From: JBFMFR01 sp040752025
GTDB lineage: Bacteria > Chloroflexota > Anaerolineae > Anaerolineales > UBA4823
Reading direction: 5' to 3'
DNA: 64,000 nt
Assembly: GCA_040752025.1 (NCBI GenBank)
Contig: JBFMFR010000006.1
Coordinates: forward strand, 1-64,000
Shown here piece by piece: positions 25,900 through 33,745 of this stretch; the stretch's first letter is position 1, and each line of letters starts with the position of its first letter. The notes beneath the pieces were generated by a model, which was given only the letters and a program-made list of their open reading frames with translations, did no database searches and had not been told where the DNA came from. The translations under genes and the position numbers were made by a program.

Positions 25900-25981
25900 C
25901 TTGCCTCCATAATGCATACGAAAACGCCCCCTTTACTTCAATGTTCTTGCAATCTACTACACGAACGAAACTATTGGGCCA

Positions 25982-26027
25982 ATTATACCCGCGCAGCAGG
26001 CGGCTTGCCCAGGCGATAGAGTATAAT
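25982..26027. promoter_or_regulatory. divergent pair of TATAAT -10 boxes
   Basis: A minus-strand TATAAT (25987-25982) faces the LLM gene and a plus-strand TATAAT (26022-26027) faces the aldo/keto reductase gene. The boxes are 34 bp apart, so the two predicted promoters overlap and may compete. Neither has a clear -35 box. Confidence 0.45.
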
Positions 26028-26090
26028 TGACAAGACAGCAGGAGAATATTTCCACAGCTGCACAGTTCTTATTGAATAGGATGTGAAACG

Positions 26091-27074
26091 ATGCAATATC
26101 GAGAATTAGGTCGCACAGGTTGGAAAGTTTCGAGCATCAGCTTTGGGGCGTGGGCCATCGGCGGTACCTGGGGGCCGGTCGAAGACGCCGAATCGCTGGC
26201 GGCGCTGCACCGGGCGATAGAATTGGGAGTCAACTTTTTTGACACAGCCGATGTGTATGGCGATGGCAGGAGTGAACGGCTGCTGGCGCAGTTGCGCCGC
26301 CAGCACCGGGAAAGCCTCTACATCGCCACCAAAGCCGGGCGGCGCTTGGACCCGCACCTGGCAGAAGGTTACAACCGCGCAAACCTTACTGCATTCGTGG
26401 AACGCAGCCTCAAGAACCTGGAAACCGATGCCCTCGATCTACTCCAGCTCCACTGCCCGCCGACCCAGGTCTTTTACATGCCCGAGGTATTTGGCGTGCT
26501 CGATGACCTGGTCAAATCCGGTAAGCTGCGCTACTACGGCGTGAGCGTAGAAAAAGTAGAAGAGGCGCTCAAGGCAATCGAGTACCCCAACGTGCAGAGC
26601 GTGCAAATCATCTTCAACATGTTCCGCCATCGCCCTGCCGAGCTGTTCTTCGAGCAGGCGAAGAAGCGCAGAGTGGGTATCCTGGCGCGCGTACCGCTGG
26701 CCTCTGGGATGCTCACCGGCAAGCTGAAACCTGATTCATCTTTTGATTCTGATGATCACCGCGCCTTCAACCGTTCCGGAGAGGCGTTCGACCGGGGCGA
26801 AACCTTCTCCGGGGTCGATTACAAAACGGGTCTGCAGGCCGTTGAGGAGCTAAAAGCCATCTGCCCGGCAGGCATGAGCATGGTGCAGTTTGCCCTGCGT
26901 TGGATTCTGATGTTCGATGCCGTTACCTGCGCCATCCCCGGCGCCAAGCGTCCATCACAGGCCGATGAAAACTTCAGCGCTGCGGACCTGACTCCTCTCT
27001 CTGACGAGGTTATGGCCCAGGTAAATTCGATCTACAACCACCGCATCCGCGAATTAGTGCAGCATTACTGGTAA
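26091..27074 (+). CDS. aldo/keto reductase
   Basis: A 327-residue NADPH-dependent TIM-barrel oxidoreductase. The catalytic tetrad is visible: Asp and Tyr in FFDTADVYGDGRSE, Lys in YIATKAGRR, and His in LLQLHCPP. The cofactor phosphate site near the end (AIPGAKRPSQADEN) is typical. Physiological substrate unknown. It is divergent from the LLM gene and monocistronic. Confidence 0.9.
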   Translation: MQYRELGRTGWKVSSISFGAWAIGGTWGPVEDAESLAALHRAIELGVNFFDTADVYGDGRSERLLAQLRRQHRESLYIATKAGRRLDPHLAEGYNRANLTAFVERSLKNLETDALDLLQLHCPPTQVFYMPEVFGVLDDLVKSGKLRYYGVSVEKVEEALKAIEYPNVQSVQIIFNMFRHRPAELFFEQAKKRRVGILARVPLASGMLTGKLKPDSSFDSDDHRAFNRSGEAFDRGETFSGVDYKTGLQAVEELKAICPAGMSMVQFALRWILMFDAVTCAIPGAKRPSQADENFSAADLTPLSDEVMAQVNSIYNHRIRELVQHYW

Positions 27075-27117
27075 GCGCAGGAATTTCACTGGAGCATCGC
27101 TTCTACAAAATCTGCAT

Positions 27118-27597
27118 CTACGCCATAGCGATCCTCTTCGACATCTTTGTTTCTGTTCCGGTATAGCCAAGCTTCTCATACATCGCTCTGGCCTTGTGGT
27201 TGTGTTTAAACACATGCAGGGCAATCGTGGCTGCACCCATTTCCCGCGCTTTCTCCTCCATAGCCCAAAAAGCCTGGGAGCCATAACCGCGCCTTCGATG
27301 CTCCTCATAGATTTGGATGTCCATGACAAAAAACTGGCGCTGCTCATCCTGTTCTTCAAGCATATACCAGAGCCCGCCTACTTGGGTGCCCGAGCTGGCA
27401 TCCTTTACCGCGAAGAAAAAATGATTCGGCGTTGCAGAGCCAGCCGGCAGGAATTGGTCGCGCAGCGCTTCCATTTTCCCTTCGGCTTCCTCTGCCCGCC
27501 ACTCCCCTGCCTGAACTCGATCCTGAACAAAACCCCGTATGGAAAGCTGGATAAAATCTTCGAACTCAGCATCTGTCATGGGGATAAGTTTCACCAT
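27118..27597 (-). CDS. GNAT-family N-acetyltransferase
   Basis: A 159-residue acyltransferase. The acetyl-CoA pyrophosphate loop is RRRGYGSQAF, followed by the C-terminal NHKARAMYEKLGY motif. The acceptor is unknown. The start overlaps the stop of the upstream Fe-S gene by 7 nt (ATGGTGA), so the two are co-translated. Confidence 0.88.
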   Translation of the reverse strand: MVKLIPMTDAEFEDFIQLSIRGFVQDRVQAGEWRAEEAEGKMEALRDQFLPAGSATPNHFFFAVKDASSGTQVGGLWYMLEEQDEQRQFFVMDIQIYEEHRRRGYGSQAFWAMEEKAREMGAATIALHVFKHNHKARAMYEKLGYTGTETKMSKRIAMA

Positions 27598-28574
27598 TCC
27601 ATATTCTCCTTAGCGCCCTCGTATCGGGGCAGTAAAGCGCCTATATTGCGACTGGCAACCTCGACCATTTCCTTCGAAAGGGCCAAACGAGGCATGCGGA
27701 TTTTCCGGCTCACCGAAAGGATAACGTTTTCCTCAGGCTCCCCGCTCAGGAACTGCCGGGTTTCTTCTTCAGTAATCTCCTCGAACTGCCCGGCACGCTT
27801 CAAGGGCTCCCGGTTGGCAGGGCAGGGCAACTGGCACTTCATGCAGCCCATAAAGGCGTTATGGGCATCCGCAGGGATCCAATCCGGCAGCACACCCTCG
27901 ATTTCGTTATAGAGCGGGATGCAACGATTCACGTCGATCACAAAATTGTCAGAGCGGATGGCGCCCCCAGGGCACGCCTTCATGCAAATCTTGCAATTCT
28001 GGCATAACTCCATCATCTGGATCTCGTGCCAGTCATCCGCTTCGAAACGATAGTCCGTCAGGAAGGTATGCAAAGTCAGCAAGCTGCCCATGCCGTCCAC
28101 GTAGCAGATGTTATTTCTGCCGTAGCGCCCCAAGCCGCTCCTGGCCGCTAACAGCTTGAGGTGGAAACGATTGCGGGTTCTCAGAACCCGGCAGCCAGCC
28201 TGCTGGATGATCTTCTTCTGAACCTCATCTTCCAGGATTTCTCCCGTCAGCCCGGCGTCATAGTAATTGGGAGGCATAAATGCCGAGAAGCGGTTGCCGT
28301 TGAACTGGAAATTGATCTCCATCGGCCGGATCGCTATAGCCATGATGATTACAGATTGGGCATCCTGGAAATCCTCGGGGAGGGCATAATCCATCAAACC
28401 CATGTATCCCTGGAAAATTTCAGAACTGCAAAGCTGCCCCTTTCGGCGGAGGGACTCGATCTCCTCCTGTAATTCCGGGAAATGGCTGACCGACACTGTC
28501 CGGTACTGGTATTCGTAAGTTTCACCAGAGGCAGAGATGATCCCTGCATTCCTGGTTTGATCGAAATTATTCAT
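27591..28574 (-). CDS. QueG-like double [4Fe-4S] cluster oxidoreductase
   Basis: A 327-residue protein from the ATG at 28574 (GGAGACAGG just upstream; the earlier ATG at 28607 has no such site). The C-terminal part has two ferredoxin-type motifs: CQNCKICMKACPGG, then a later Cys with CMKCQLPCP. The N-terminal SVIIMAIAIRP segment resembles the epoxyqueuosine reductase/reductive-dehalogenase fold. It is probably not QueG itself, since the order and spacing differ. The partner GNAT gene overlaps it. Confidence 0.7.
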   Translation of the reverse strand: MNNFDQTRNAGIISASGETYEYQYRTVSVSHFPELQEEIESLRRKGQLCSSEIFQGYMGLMDYALPEDFQDAQSVIIMAIAIRPMEINFQFNGNRFSAFMPPNYYDAGLTGEILEDEVQKKIIQQAGCRVLRTRNRFHLKLLAARSGLGRYGRNNICYVDGMGSLLTLHTFLTDYRFEADDWHEIQMMELCQNCKICMKACPGGAIRSDNFVIDVNRCIPLYNEIEGVLPDWIPADAHNAFMGCMKCQLPCPANREPLKRAGQFEEITEEETRQFLSGEPEENVILSVSRKIRMPRLALSKEMVEVASRNIGALLPRYEGAKENMEW

Positions 28575-28744
28575 GGCCTGTCTCCAATGCAAATCCAGAG
28601 CGCTCACAAGTAATCTATCTTTCCAACCATCTGAAAATAATACACCTCTCGGCGACCGCCGGTTCAGCCTATTTCACACCTAAACAAAACCTGTAAATGA
28701 CCAATTTTACACTCTCAAACGGCCCATCGAAAGCATCTCTGGTG

Positions 28745-28750
28745 TAAAAT
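28745..28750 (+). promoter_or_regulatory. -10-like TAAAAT before the 28771 gene
   Basis: TAAAAT lies 20 bases upstream of the ATG at 28771. No convincing -35 box is present. The rest of the 196-bp divergent gap 28575-28770 is AT-rich and shows no gene. Confidence 0.35.
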
Positions 28751-28770
28751 AAACGGGCGAGGATACGCTT

Positions 28771-29460
28771 ATGACCAAATATGTTGATTCCTATGTTTGT
28801 AAGCTGGCCAGGTCGTTACGACCAATCCAGGAGCATATAATCAAATTTGGCGGGGCTCCTGTTTTTATGCGCCCAGTTGAATGGCCGTTATGCCAACACA
28901 GTGCTCAGAAAATGACTTTTCTGGCACAGATTCCTCTCCAACAACCCATTTTCTTTTCGAGAAAGTACGCCATGGCTTACGTATTTATGTGCCCAGGCAA
29001 GTATGATCACAAGGGTTGGTTGGAGTGTAAGAACTGGCTCCCTTTTTCTGGCGCTAACGCAGTCATCCTACAGGAACATTCTGATATGATCGGTGCGGGT
29101 GAGGCTGCATCGGAATACCCGGACTACTCCGTAAACTTCGAATACAATCCAGAGCCTCTTATTGATACAACCGATTACTTGATTGATGAGGAAATTAGCT
29201 CGACAGTATCCGAATTTACAAAAATAGGCGGTGTACCTTTATGGCTGCAGGAGAATGAGACGCCATTTTGTCCACACTGTAATCAACCGATGCGGTTTGT
29301 TGCGCAATTTTCAGCCGAGTTAGATGGTCCACTGCCTGCTGATTCAAGCGAATGGCATGGGGAGAAGTTCAAGTTTTTTGACTTCGGTGATGTTGGGATA
29401 GGATACATGTTCATCTGTGAGAACGAGTGTGGATCCGCTTTTCTTTGGCAGTGCAGTTAG
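28771..29460 (+). CDS. duplicated DUF1963/YwqG-like protein
   Basis: A 229-residue protein built of two similar halves. Residues 24-90 (KFGGAPVFMRPVEWPLC, MTFLAQIPL, MAYVFMCPG) and 150-229 (KIGGVPLWLQENETPFC, MRFVAQFSAEL, IGYMFICENEC) repeat the pattern GG-P-hydrophobic, W/T-P-x-C, M-x-F-x-AQ, M-C. This pattern is found in YwqG-type (DUF1963) proteins of unknown function. CPHC and CENEC suggest a zinc site in the second half. Base composition is more AT-rich than its neighbours, hinting at acquisition. Confidence 0.55.
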   Translation: MTKYVDSYVCKLARSLRPIQEHIIKFGGAPVFMRPVEWPLCQHSAQKMTFLAQIPLQQPIFFSRKYAMAYVFMCPGKYDHKGWLECKNWLPFSGANAVILQEHSDMIGAGEAASEYPDYSVNFEYNPEPLIDTTDYLIDEEISSTVSEFTKIGGVPLWLQENETPFCPHCNQPMRFVAQFSAELDGPLPADSSEWHGEKFKFFDFGDVGIGYMFICENECGSAFLWQCS

Positions 29461-29484
29461 ACTGCCGAGTTGCGAGGGAATAAT

Positions 29485-29892
29485 ATGGCAGCCAACACGA
29501 CAAAAACCAACACGATCGACGACTATATTGCCGGCTTCCCGCAAGATATCCAAGACATCTTGCAGCAGATCAGAGCGACGATCCGGGAAGCCGCACCAGA
29601 AGCAGAAGAGACCATCAGCTACCAAATACCAACCTTCACACTTCAGGGCAATCTGGTGCATTTCGCTGCCTTCCAAAAGCATATTGGCTTTTACCCTGCA
29701 CCCTCAGGGATCGAGAGATTCAAAGACGAATTATCCGCTTACGAGAGCGCCAAAGGGTCGGTGAAATTCCCCTTGGGCCAGCCGGTGCCTTTCGACCTGA
29801 TCAGAAAAATTGTCGCCTTTCGCGTAGAGGAAAACATCGAAAGGGCAAAAGCCAGGGGGAAAAAGAACAAAGCAGCGCCTGGCAACGAGTAA
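29485..29892 (+). CDS. DUF1801 (YdhG-like) protein
   Basis: A 135-residue DUF1801 protein: TIDDYIAGFPQDIQDILQQI, ISYQIPTFTL, HIGFYPAPSGIERF, and KFPLGQPVPFDLI followed by IVAFR. Members are called iron chaperone-like by homology to frataxin-fold proteins, but their function is unproven. The ATG at 29485 with GAGGGA upstream is preferred to the in-frame TTG at 29470. Confidence 0.85.
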   Translation: MAANTTKTNTIDDYIAGFPQDIQDILQQIRATIREAAPEAEETISYQIPTFTLQGNLVHFAAFQKHIGFYPAPSGIERFKDELSAYESAKGSVKFPLGQPVPFDLIRKIVAFRVEENIERAKARGKKNKAAPGNE

Positions 29893-29951
29893 AAACATCT
29901 TCAATAACCGTTCTCTATGAACCGCTGGACGCCCAGGAGGGTAAAATAGGT

Positions 29952-30914
29952 ATGGAAATTCGCCTCTTCACACCCAACGACTACCCCGCGATTGTCAACA
30001 TTCACAACAGCCTCAACATTGTTTGGCCGGAACGGGCGCGCACCCCAGAAGGCTGGGCAGAAGCCGACCGCCGCCGCAACCCCAAGTGCAAGTTCCAGCG
30101 CTGGGTGGCAGTCAAAGACGGACACGTAGCCGGCTTTGGCTCTTACGGGCAGAGCAGCTTCGACTATCACCCACAAAGATTCTACGTTAATGTCGAAGTC
30201 AGCCCGGGCGAGCAGCGGCAAGGAGTCGGCGCTGCGCTCTACGATCAAATCATGGCTGGGTTGCAGCCCTTCGACCCGCGCGTCCTGCGCGCCGATGCCT
30301 TCACAAACCTGCCGCAGGGTTTCTCGTTTCTACAAAAGCGCGGCTTCTACGAAGCATTTCGTGAGACGCCAGTCCACCTGGACGTTGCCGCTTTCGATCC
30401 CAGCCCTTATGCAAACCTGGAAGCGAAATTGATGGGCAAGGGTATCATCATCAAAACCCTGCGCGAGATGGAGGCTGACCCTGACCGCGACCGGAAAATT
30501 TACGATCTATACTGGGAAGCCAGCGCAGATCTGCCGCAAGAAGAGCCTGGCATTGAAAAACAGGCTTTCGACGAATGGGTGCAGTGGGGCCTGAACGATC
30601 CCACCATCCTGCACGAGGCTTACTTCATCGCCGTACGCGGCGATGAGTACGTCGGCTTGAGAGAATTGGGCAAAGACCCAGACAGCAACGTGCTGCTCGG
30701 CGGCCTGCTCGGCGTGCGGCGGGCCTATCGCCAGCAGGGCATCGGCCTGGCAATGCAGTTGCGCGGCATCGCTTACGCCAAAGAGCATGGCTACCCGCAG
30801 CTAAAGACCTGCACGGCCATTCAAAACGTTCCAATGCAGGCGCTTTTCAACAAGCTGAGCTACGCCCGCGACCCAGAGTGGCAGCAATGCCAAAAGAACA
30901 TCGATCAACAATGA
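29952..30914 (+). CDS. protein with two GNAT acetyltransferase domains
   Basis: A 320-residue protein with tandem GNAT folds. The first (about 1-145) has the acetyl-CoA loop QRQGVGAALYDQI; the second (about 160-310) has YRQQGIGLAMQLRG and the TCTAIQNVPMQALFNKLSY motif. The second domain most resembles active enzymes. Substrate unknown. Its stop overlaps the next start (ATGA at 30911-30914). Confidence 0.85.
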   Translation: MEIRLFTPNDYPAIVNIHNSLNIVWPERARTPEGWAEADRRRNPKCKFQRWVAVKDGHVAGFGSYGQSSFDYHPQRFYVNVEVSPGEQRQGVGAALYDQIMAGLQPFDPRVLRADAFTNLPQGFSFLQKRGFYEAFRETPVHLDVAAFDPSPYANLEAKLMGKGIIIKTLREMEADPDRDRKIYDLYWEASADLPQEEPGIEKQAFDEWVQWGLNDPTILHEAYFIAVRGDEYVGLRELGKDPDSNVLLGGLLGVRRAYRQQGIGLAMQLRGIAYAKEHGYPQLKTCTAIQNVPMQALFNKLSYARDPEWQQCQKNIDQQ

Positions 30915-32299
30915 CGATATCCAATGAACCGATCCTCCGGGGCCAGGTTGGACAGAAACTCGAGGAACATCTCACGCCCTTCATCCAGGGCGTGATCGCC
31001 TCCCACGAGCTTCCCGGCCTGGCCATCGGCATCGTCGCTGAGGGCCAGGTTGTGTACGCCCGGGGTTTTGGACTAAAAAGCATCACGATCGGGGAACCAG
31101 TTTCGATCACCACGCTGTTTCACATGGCTTCGGTTTCCAAGCCTTTCGCAGCTACCGCCATCATGCAGTTGGTCGAGCGCGACCAACTGCAACTCGATGC
31201 ACCCATTGCCGCCTGCCTGCCCTACTTCCGTCTGGACGATGAGCGCTATCGAGACATCACCATACGGCAAATGCTCAGCCACGTTTCGGGTATGCCCGAC
31301 GTTGAAGATTACGAATGGGAGCAGCCCCAGTACGATGACGGCGCGTTAGAACGCTATGCGCGCAGCCTTGCGTCCGAGAAACTGCTCTTCGCGCCCGGCG
31401 AGAAGTTCGCTTACAGCAACATGGCTTTCGAATGCCTGGGCGCTGTCATCGCCAGGGTTTCGGGCCTGTCTTTCGACGATTACGTCAAGCAGCACATCCT
31501 CGACCCCGCCGGAATGCCGGAAAGCACCTTCCTGAAGCCCGCCCACCTGCCCGAGAACTGGGCCGCGCCGCACCTCAGCCTCCTCGAGAACTGCGCCTGG
31601 GCGGGCTATCCCTACAACCGTATGCACGCCCCCAGCTCGACCCTGCATTCCAATATCCCGGAAATGTGCAACTGGGCCATCGCCAACCTGAATCGAGGCA
31701 GCTTCCAGGGTCAACAGATTCTCGACCCATCGTCTTACGATCTCCTGTGGAAACCCTGGGCCGAAGTCAACCAGGGTCTGCGCGTGGGATTGAGCTGGTT
31801 CATCGGCGAATACCAGGGCGAATTAGCCATCAGCCACGGCGGCAGCGACATCGGCTTCCGCACGCATTTCGTCATGCTCCCCGGCTCGCGAGCTGCGGCT
31901 GTTGTGCTGTGCAACCGCCTGCCGGCCCCTGTCCAGGGCATCGCCCTTGCCGCCCTGGATACCCTGCACGATCGCCAGCCGGCGCCCATTCTCCCGCCCG
32001 CCAGCCTGACAGTTTTCAAGACACTGCGGCGAAGCGGATTGGAAGCTGCCGTTGACCATTGGAACACACTCAAAACACAGCGCCCCGATCAATATAACTT
32101 CGACACGGAACAGTTCAGCAGCCTGTATTTCGCTGTGATGCTGGAAAGAGCGCAGGAAGCCCAAGAGATCGCCAGCCTGTGCGCCAGGGTGCTCGCGGAA
32201 GCTGCTGTGCAGGCGCTTCGTGATGAACTGGCTTCCGATCCACATCAAGCCGCACAAGATGCCCTGGAAGCGCTTGGCGGACACCGAAACACCGCATAA
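30911..32299 (+). CDS. beta-lactamase-fold serine hydrolase (class C/DD-peptidase family), copy 1
   Basis: A 462-residue serine hydrolase. The nucleophile motif is S74-V-S-K77 (MASVSKPF) and the second motif is the Y-S-N in FAYSNMAFECLG. A HGG-like motif (ISHGGSDIGFR) replaces KTG. No signal peptide is visible, so it seems cytoplasmic and is more likely an esterase or peptidase than a secreted resistance enzyme. ATG at 30911 overlaps the preceding GNAT gene; an in-frame ATG at 30878 lies inside that gene. A paralogue follows 21 bases later. Confidence 0.85.
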   Translation: MTISNEPILRGQVGQKLEEHLTPFIQGVIASHELPGLAIGIVAEGQVVYARGFGLKSITIGEPVSITTLFHMASVSKPFAATAIMQLVERDQLQLDAPIAACLPYFRLDDERYRDITIRQMLSHVSGMPDVEDYEWEQPQYDDGALERYARSLASEKLLFAPGEKFAYSNMAFECLGAVIARVSGLSFDDYVKQHILDPAGMPESTFLKPAHLPENWAAPHLSLLENCAWAGYPYNRMHAPSSTLHSNIPEMCNWAIANLNRGSFQGQQILDPSSYDLLWKPWAEVNQGLRVGLSWFIGEYQGELAISHGGSDIGFRTHFVMLPGSRAAAVVLCNRLPAPVQGIALAALDTLHDRQPAPILPPASLTVFKTLRRSGLEAAVDHWNTLKTQRPDQYNFDTEQFSSLYFAVMLERAQEAQEIASLCARVLAEAAVQALRDELASDPHQAAQDALEALGGHRNTA

Positions 32300-32320
32300 A
32301 CATTTCAAGAGGTATCTGCC

Positions 32321-33733
32321 ATGCGCTATGAAAAAGAACTGGATACTGTTCTCCAAACCATCATCGCCCGCTGGGGCATCCCCGGCATGGGAGTTGGCAT
32401 CGCACAGGATGGCAAAATCATCTACACCCGCAGCTTCGGCGTGCAAAGCCTGGAAACCGGCGCGGCGGTGACCCCGGATTCGATCTTCTGCGTGGCCTCG
32501 ATTGCTAAGTGCTTCGTCGCCACCGCCGTGATGCAGTTAGCCGAGCGAGGCAAAATCGACCTGAATGCGCCGCTGGTGCAGTACCTGCCCTATTTCAGGC
32601 TGGACGACGAGCGCTGCCGGCAAATCACCCCCCGCCAGATCCTCAGCCACACCTCGGGTATGCCGGATTTCGACGAAAGCGAATACGACGAGCTGGTCGC
32701 CAACCCTGAATACGACGACCGGGCCGCCGAGCGCCTGGTGCGCAGCCTGGTTCACCGGAAACTGGCTGCCGCCCCTGGGGAGCACTTCCACTACAGCAAT
32801 ATCGCCTACAACGTCCTGGGCGACCTGATCACCAAGGTATCCGGCCAATCCTTCGAAACCTACATGCGCGAAAACATCCTGCTCCCGGCCGGGATGCCCG
32901 ACAGCACTTTCTGGCCAGCGGATGTGCCGCCTCACCGGCTGGCAGTGCCGCACCTGCGCACGCCGCAGATGCGCGTCAATCCCGTTTACCCCTACCACCG
33001 CGCCGACGCCCCGGCCAGCTTCCTGCATTCCACGGTTGTGGATATGTGCCACTGGGGTATCACCTGCCTGAACCGGGGAATCTACAACGGTGAACGCATC
33101 CTCTCGGAAGATGGCTACACGCATATGTGGACACCCGTCGCCAAATGGGGCTACCCTCCACTCTACGAAGATATGGGCCTGGGCTGGACTTTGGGGCATT
33201 TTGACGGCCTGCAAACCATCAGCCATGGGGGTATGGGCTTCGGCTGGTCCGCTTTCTTTCTCCTTGTCCCTGAGCGAAACTGTGCCGCCATCATCCTGGG
33301 AAACGAAGAATCTTCAGCGCGCAGCCGCCTCATCCGGGCCGTGCTCCACACCATGCTGGATCAAGAACCGCAGCCCAACACTGTTTCCTGGATGGTGCCG
33401 ATCTGCCAGGCGTTAGGCGCGGGTGGGTTCCAGGCTGCTTATGATCGCTATACCGAGATCAAAGACAGCCCGGATTATTTCTTTGATGCAGATGAACTTC
33501 CCAATCTGGTAATCCAGTTGACCTCAGTCAAGCAGTTCGTACTGGCCATCGACGCGCTGCGCTTGAACCTTCAAGTCTTTCCGGAGCACATCGAGTCGCA
33601 CCTGTCCCTGGCCAGGCTCTATCTCCAGAAAGGCGAAAATGCCCAGGCCGAGGCGATACTCTCGCAGGCTCTGTCGATCCAGCCCGATAACGCCGCCGCG
33701 GCTGAGTTGCTGGAGATAATTCGACCAATCTAA
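32321..33733 (+). CDS. beta-lactamase-fold serine hydrolase with C-terminal TPR-like tail, copy 2
   Basis: A 470-residue paralogue of the preceding gene. S60-I-A-K63 (VASIAKCF) is the nucleophile motif, YSN occurs in FHYSNIAYNVLG, and ISHGGMGFGWS replaces KTG. The C-terminal 70 residues (ESHLSLARLYLQKGE, AEAILSQALSIQPDN) look like one or two TPR helices pairs. No signal peptide is seen. Substrate unknown. It arose by tandem duplication, and its end is only 12 bp from the convergent addA-like gene. Confidence 0.85.
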   Translation: MRYEKELDTVLQTIIARWGIPGMGVGIAQDGKIIYTRSFGVQSLETGAAVTPDSIFCVASIAKCFVATAVMQLAERGKIDLNAPLVQYLPYFRLDDERCRQITPRQILSHTSGMPDFDESEYDELVANPEYDDRAAERLVRSLVHRKLAAAPGEHFHYSNIAYNVLGDLITKVSGQSFETYMRENILLPAGMPDSTFWPADVPPHRLAVPHLRTPQMRVNPVYPYHRADAPASFLHSTVVDMCHWGITCLNRGIYNGERILSEDGYTHMWTPVAKWGYPPLYEDMGLGWTLGHFDGLQTISHGGMGFGWSAFFLLVPERNCAAIILGNEESSARSRLIRAVLHTMLDQEPQPNTVSWMVPICQALGAGGFQAAYDRYTEIKDSPDYFFDADELPNLVIQLTSVKQFVLAIDALRLNLQVFPEHIESHLSLARLYLQKGENAQAEAILSQALSIQPDNAAAAELLEIIRPI

Positions 33734-33745
33734 ACAAGGGGCTGG

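Noticed and set aside
30911..33733. Serine hydrolases as antibiotic-resistance beta-lactamases
   Set aside because: No signal peptide and no KTG motif (HGG instead); such paralogues are usually esterases or peptidases.
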